NCBI GenBank assembly: GCA_024349765.1
Contig: AP026073.1
Coordinates: 62,001-126,000, forward strand
Reading direction: 5' to 3'
Source: Streptomyces nigrescens
GTDB lineage: Bacteria > Actinomycetota > Actinomycetes > Streptomycetales > Streptomycetaceae
Length of the DNA: 64,000 bases
Below, in pieces: positions 61,240-64,000 of the stretch. A model generated the notes under the pieces. That model made no database searches. It saw nothing but the letters and a program-made list of their open reading frames with translations, and was not told where the DNA came from. Position 1 is the stretch's first letter. Each line of letters begins with the position of its first letter. The position numbers and the translations under genes are program-made.

Positions 61240-61950
61240 TTGCAGACTCCGGAGCACGACGAGGCGCACGGCGGCGGCCTCGGCAGCCGGCTCAACTGGC
61301 TGCGGGCGGCGGTGCTCGGCGCCAACGACGGCATCGTGTCCACCGCCGGGCTGGTCGTCGGGGTGGCGGGCGCGACCCAGGACCGCGCGACGCTGCTGAC
61401 GGCCGGTCTGGCCGGGCTGCTGGCCGGTTCGATGTCGATGGCGGCCGGCGAGTACGTCTCGGTGTCCACCCAGCGCGACTCGGAGAAGGCGGCGCTGGCC
61501 CTGGAGCGCCGGGAGCTGGCGACCGCACCGCAGGCCGAACTGGTCGAGCTGACCGACCTGTTGGAGGGCAAGGGGCTGGAGCGGCAGCTCGCCCGCGAGG
61601 TCGCCGAGCAGCTCACCGAACACGACGCGTTGCGCGCCCATGCCGAGGTCGAGCTGGGCATCGACCCCGACGAACTCACCAACCCCTGGCACGCGGCCGC
61701 CGCCAGCTTCCTCGCCTTCACCGCCGGGGCGCTGCTGCCGCTGCTCGCGATCGTGCTGCCGCCCGCCGCGCACCGGCTGTGGATCACGGTGGTGGCGGTG
61801 CTGGTCGCGCTGGCGGTCTGCGGCTGGTCCAGCGCCCGGCTGGGGTCCGCGCCGCCCGGGCGCGCGGTGCTGCGGAACGCCGGCGGCGGCGCGCTGGCCA
61901 TGGCGGTCACCTACGCGGCGGGGACCCTGCTGGGCGCCGTCGGCGCCTGA
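61240..61950 (+). CDS. VIT1/CCC1-family transporter
   Basis: The 236-residue protein has the VIT fold: SRLNWLRAAVLGANDGIVSTAGLVVGVAGA (first helix with the conserved GANDG), LAGLLAGSMSMAAGEYVSVSTQRDSEKA (second helix with metal-site Met/Glu), a cytoplasmic helical region with acidic residues, and three more helices. Relatives move Fe(II) or Mn(II). I propose the TTG at 61240, since AGGAGG lies 5 bases before it, over GTG 61234, which overlaps that signal. Confidence 0.88.
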   Translation: MQTPEHDEAHGGGLGSRLNWLRAAVLGANDGIVSTAGLVVGVAGATQDRATLLTAGLAGLLAGSMSMAAGEYVSVSTQRDSEKAALALERRELATAPQAELVELTDLLEGKGLERQLAREVAEQLTEHDALRAHAEVELGIDPDELTNPWHAAAASFLAFTAGALLPLLAIVLPPAAHRLWITVVAVLVALAVCGWSSARLGSAPPGRAVLRNAGGGALAMAVTYAAGTLLGAVGA

Positions 61951-62070
61951 CCCGGGCCGCCCCTGGAAGATCGCTCGGCCGCCTTCGTGGCGGTCCCGGT
62001 ACGAGGGGACGCGGCTGCCGGGCCCGGCCTCCGTGTTCGTGGTGAACGCCGCCCGCACCCCGGAGGGCGC

Positions 62071-63036
62071 TCAGCCGCCGTACAGGTCCCGGTACGAGGG
62101 GAAGTGGCCGCCGGGCCCGTCCACCGTCTCCGCGGTGAGCGCGGCCCGCACCACCGCACGGGTCAGCACGTCCGCGCCGACGGCCAGGATGTCGTTCAGC
62201 GCACCGGCCTCCACATGGACGCCGAAGGCGGGATCGGCCACGACGGTCTCTTCCGGGACCAGCGGGCGGGTGGCGGTGGACAGCGCGAAGACGGTGTCGC
62301 CGTCGGAGAGCAGGTGCACCGGGCGGACCGCGCGGGCCAGCCCGTCGTGCGCGGTGCCGGCGAGCTTCTGGGCCTGGGCGCGGGTGAGCACGGCGTCGGT
62401 GGCGACCACGGCGAGGGTGGTGTTGAGCGGAGGGCGGACCGAGGCGGCGAAGCGGGCCCGGGACGTCTCCCGGGCCTCGGCCAGGCGGCGGAGCGCCGCG
62501 GTGTGCACCTCGGGGTCGGGCGGGGCCGCGTCCGGCAGGCCGTACAGGGCGCCGGTGCGGGGATCGGCGAACGAGCCCGCGGCGTTGACGGCGGCCAGCG
62601 CGGCGACCGTCACGCCCGAGGGGAGGACCGCGCTCGCGGTGCCGGTGCCGCCCTTGACGCCGCCGGCCACGGCTCCGGTGCCGGCGCCCGTGTTGCCCTC
62701 GGCGACCGGTGCGCCGGGCCCGGTGGCCGCGGCGGCCTCGGCGGCCGCGCGCCCCAGGGCCGCGTCCGGGCGGGCCCGCCAGTCGCCGCCGCGGCCCAGG
62801 TCGAACAGTGCGGCGGCCGGCACGACCGGTACGACCTGGGCGGGGTCGGGGCCGACGCGGAAGCCGCGGCCGTGGTCCTCCAGCCAGCCGGCCACACCGG
62901 ACGCGGCGTCAAGACCGTAGGCACTGCCGCCGGTCAGCACGACCGCCTCGATGCGCGGCACGAGATTGCGCGGGTCCAGCGCGTCGGTCTCCCGGGTGCC
63001 CGGCCCGCCGCCGCGCACGTCGACGGCCGCGACCAT
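62071..63036 (-). CDS. P1 family peptidase (DmpA-like), start unclear
   Basis: The 321 residues from ATG 63036 match L-aminopeptidase/DmpA-type N-terminal nucleophile hydrolases: VDVRGGGPGTRETDALDPRNLV, IEAVVLTGGSAYGLDAASGV, then GNTGAGTGAVAGGVKGGTGTASAVLPSG holding the self-processing Ser/Thr region, and NTTLAVVATDAVLTRAQAQKLAGTAHDGLARA. It should self-cleave into two chains and hydrolyse amino-terminal or amide bonds. The frame continues upstream as ALTDVPGLRVGHARRAGGG, a conserved family start, to an ATT at 63183 that overlaps the neighbour stop, but no ATG, GTG or TTG lies there. Confidence 0.85.
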   Translation of the reverse strand: MVAAVDVRGGGPGTRETDALDPRNLVPRIEAVVLTGGSAYGLDAASGVAGWLEDHGRGFRVGPDPAQVVPVVPAAALFDLGRGGDWRARPDAALGRAAAEAAAATGPGAPVAEGNTGAGTGAVAGGVKGGTGTASAVLPSGVTVAALAAVNAAGSFADPRTGALYGLPDAAPPDPEVHTAALRRLAEARETSRARFAASVRPPLNTTLAVVATDAVLTRAQAQKLAGTAHDGLARAVRPVHLLSDGDTVFALSTATRPLVPEETVVADPAFGVHVEAGALNDILAVGADVLTRAVVRAALTAETVDGPGGHFPSYRDLYGG

Positions 63037-63175
63037 GCCGCCGTCCGGGGCGAGGACGACGGTGGTGCCGGTCAGCGCGCCGCCGCCGGCCCGCCGGGCG
63101 TGGCCGACCCGCAGGCCGGGGACGTCGGTCAGCGCGTCCCGCGGCCCGGCGGGGAGCCCGGCGGCCGCGGCCCGC

Positions 63176-64000
63176 TCAGTAATGGGCCGGCCCCATCACG
63201 ATGACCGGGTGCAGATCGGGGTCGAGGGTGCGCAGCAGCTCCCGCATCACCTTGGGCTTGAGGCTCACACAGCCCTGGGTGGGGCCGTCGTGGTCGACGT
63301 GCAGCCAGACGCCGCCGCCCTTGAAGTCGCCCCAGGGGCGGTGCGGGTCCAGCGGGGAGGTGCCGGGGTCGCGGTTGTAGTTGATGGCGATGACGTAGTC
63401 GAAGGCGCCGGCCAGCGGCTCGCCCTCCACACCGGTGCCGTCGGCGACGAAGCTGTCGTTGCGGTCGTAGGGGAGCTTGGTGCCGTCCGGAGCGGGCAGC
63501 CGGCCGCCGGCGTCGGTGAGGGTGTAGACGCCGATGGGGGAGCGCAGATCGCCGTAGCGGTGGTCGTCGGTCCAGCCGTGGGCGGCGTTGTGCGCGGACC
63601 AGGTGGGGCCCGGCTCCCAGGTGTCGGAGTCCTCCGCGCGGGTGTAGAGGACGACCTGGGACTCGTAGGAGTCCATGCCCTTGCCGGTGACGACGAGCAC
63701 CTGCCGGGAGTTCGCCGGTATCGCCTTGCGGGCCGCGTCGCTGAGGCCGGGGATCGGCTGACCGGCCGCGATGCCGGGTGCGGCGTTCGGGGCGGATTTC
63801 GCCGCGGCGGCGGGCGTGCGTGGCGTGTCCGGGCCGGAAGCCGCCGTGGACGTGGTGCTCTTGGCGTCGGTCCGGCTTTCGTGGTCGTCACCCGATGCCG
63901 GCCACGCCCACAGGGCGGTGCCGACGAGCGTGGAGAGGGCGAGACCGCTCACGGCCTTGCTGCGCCGGGACAGTCTCGTCCGCGCGCGGGTCTGGGCGTG
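63176..64000 (-). CDS. Exported L,D-transpeptidase/YkuD-like protein, 5' end beyond window
   Basis: The reading runs into the window edge with a basic export-signal start (RTRLSRRSKAVSGLALSTLVGTALWAW), so the true start lies beyond 64000. The catalytic domain has FDYVIAINYNRDP, GGGVWLHVDHDGPTQGCVSLKPKVM, where His...TxGC are the YkuD cysteine-peptidase residues (the usual SHGC is TQGC here). It probably crosslinks or modifies peptidoglycan. An Ala/Pro/Ser linker separates signal and domain. Confidence 0.85.
   Translation of the reverse strand, partial: HAQTRARTRLSRRSKAVSGLALSTLVGTALWAWPASGDDHESRTDAKSTTSTAASGPDTPRTPAAAAKSAPNAAPGIAAGQPIPGLSDAARKAIPANSRQVLVVTGKGMDSYESQVVLYTRAEDSDTWEPGPTWSAHNAAHGWTDDHRYGDLRSPIGVYTLTDAGGRLPAPDGTKLPYDRNDSFVADGTGVEGEPLAGAFDYVIAINYNRDPGTSPLDPHRPWGDFKGGGVWLHVDHDGPTQGCVSLKPKVMRELLRTLDPDLHPVIVMGPAHY

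Overview
The window is chromosomal DNA of a Streptomyces-type actinomycete. The evidence is very high G+C with strong third-position G/C bias, an F420 biosynthesis gene (fbiC) next to likely F420/flavin enzymes, an XRE/DUF397 regulator pair, a group 2 sigma factor that closely matches HrdD, and the fruR-fruK-fruA fructose phosphotransferase operon beside it. The strand changes often and most genes form one- to three-gene units, as is usual in this genus. No rRNA, CRISPR array, insertion sequence or prophage was seen. There is one tRNA, tRNA-Arg(CCU).

Layout, 1-16.5 kb: end of an aldehyde dehydrogenase gene, an APC amine/amino-acid permease, an exported PHP-fold hydrolase, an LLM-class oxidoreductase, a VOC protein, fbiC, a D-2-hydroxyacid dehydrogenase, an ADP-ribosylglycohydrolase, a sodium:solute symporter, an SDR oxidoreductase, a PLP aminotransferase and an EthD-like protein. 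The SDR and EthD-like genes share a near-identical palindrome next to their starts. Several intergenic spaces here hold tandem repeats and strong hairpins.

16.5-31 kb: DUF397/XRE pair, a GPP34 protein, a very unusual D,D-carboxypeptidase with a cytoplasmic charged region of about 550 residues, a GT39-like membrane glycosyltransferase without a canonical start codon, a divergent ArsR regulator and PEP mutase-like gene, a lipoprotein and sensor kinase overlapping by ATGA with no response regulator, and recQ.

31-40 kb is the least ordinary part. It has a MerR-like regulator, a near-kilobase without a convincing gene, a CBS-like protein, a DEAD-box helicase and cold-shock protein, decayed reading frames, an ion transporter plus universal stress protein operon, and an unrecognised 419-residue protein next to the tRNA gene.

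40-50.5 kb: regulator-target pairs (TetR with two tiny membrane proteins, TetR with a DHA2 exporter, MarR with a LigB-type dioxygenase), an M6 metalloprotease, a questin-oxidase-like protein, two PNPOx-fold proteins, a membrane protein and a GNAT acetyltransferase.

50.5-64 kb: hrdD, the fructose PTS operon, an imine-reductase-like enzyme with a palindromic operator candidate, an L,D-transpeptidase lipoprotein, a family III CoA-transferase, small membrane proteins, a VIT-family transporter, a P1 peptidase whose frame lacks a canonical start, and a second L,D-transpeptidase running off the window.

No previously undescribed multi-gene system is evident. The most useful leads are regulatory dyads tied to specific genes, the carboxypeptidase architecture, the orphan kinase, the apparent non-canonical starts, and the tRNA-adjacent accessory patch. 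All functional calls are from reading translations and motifs; no database search was run.
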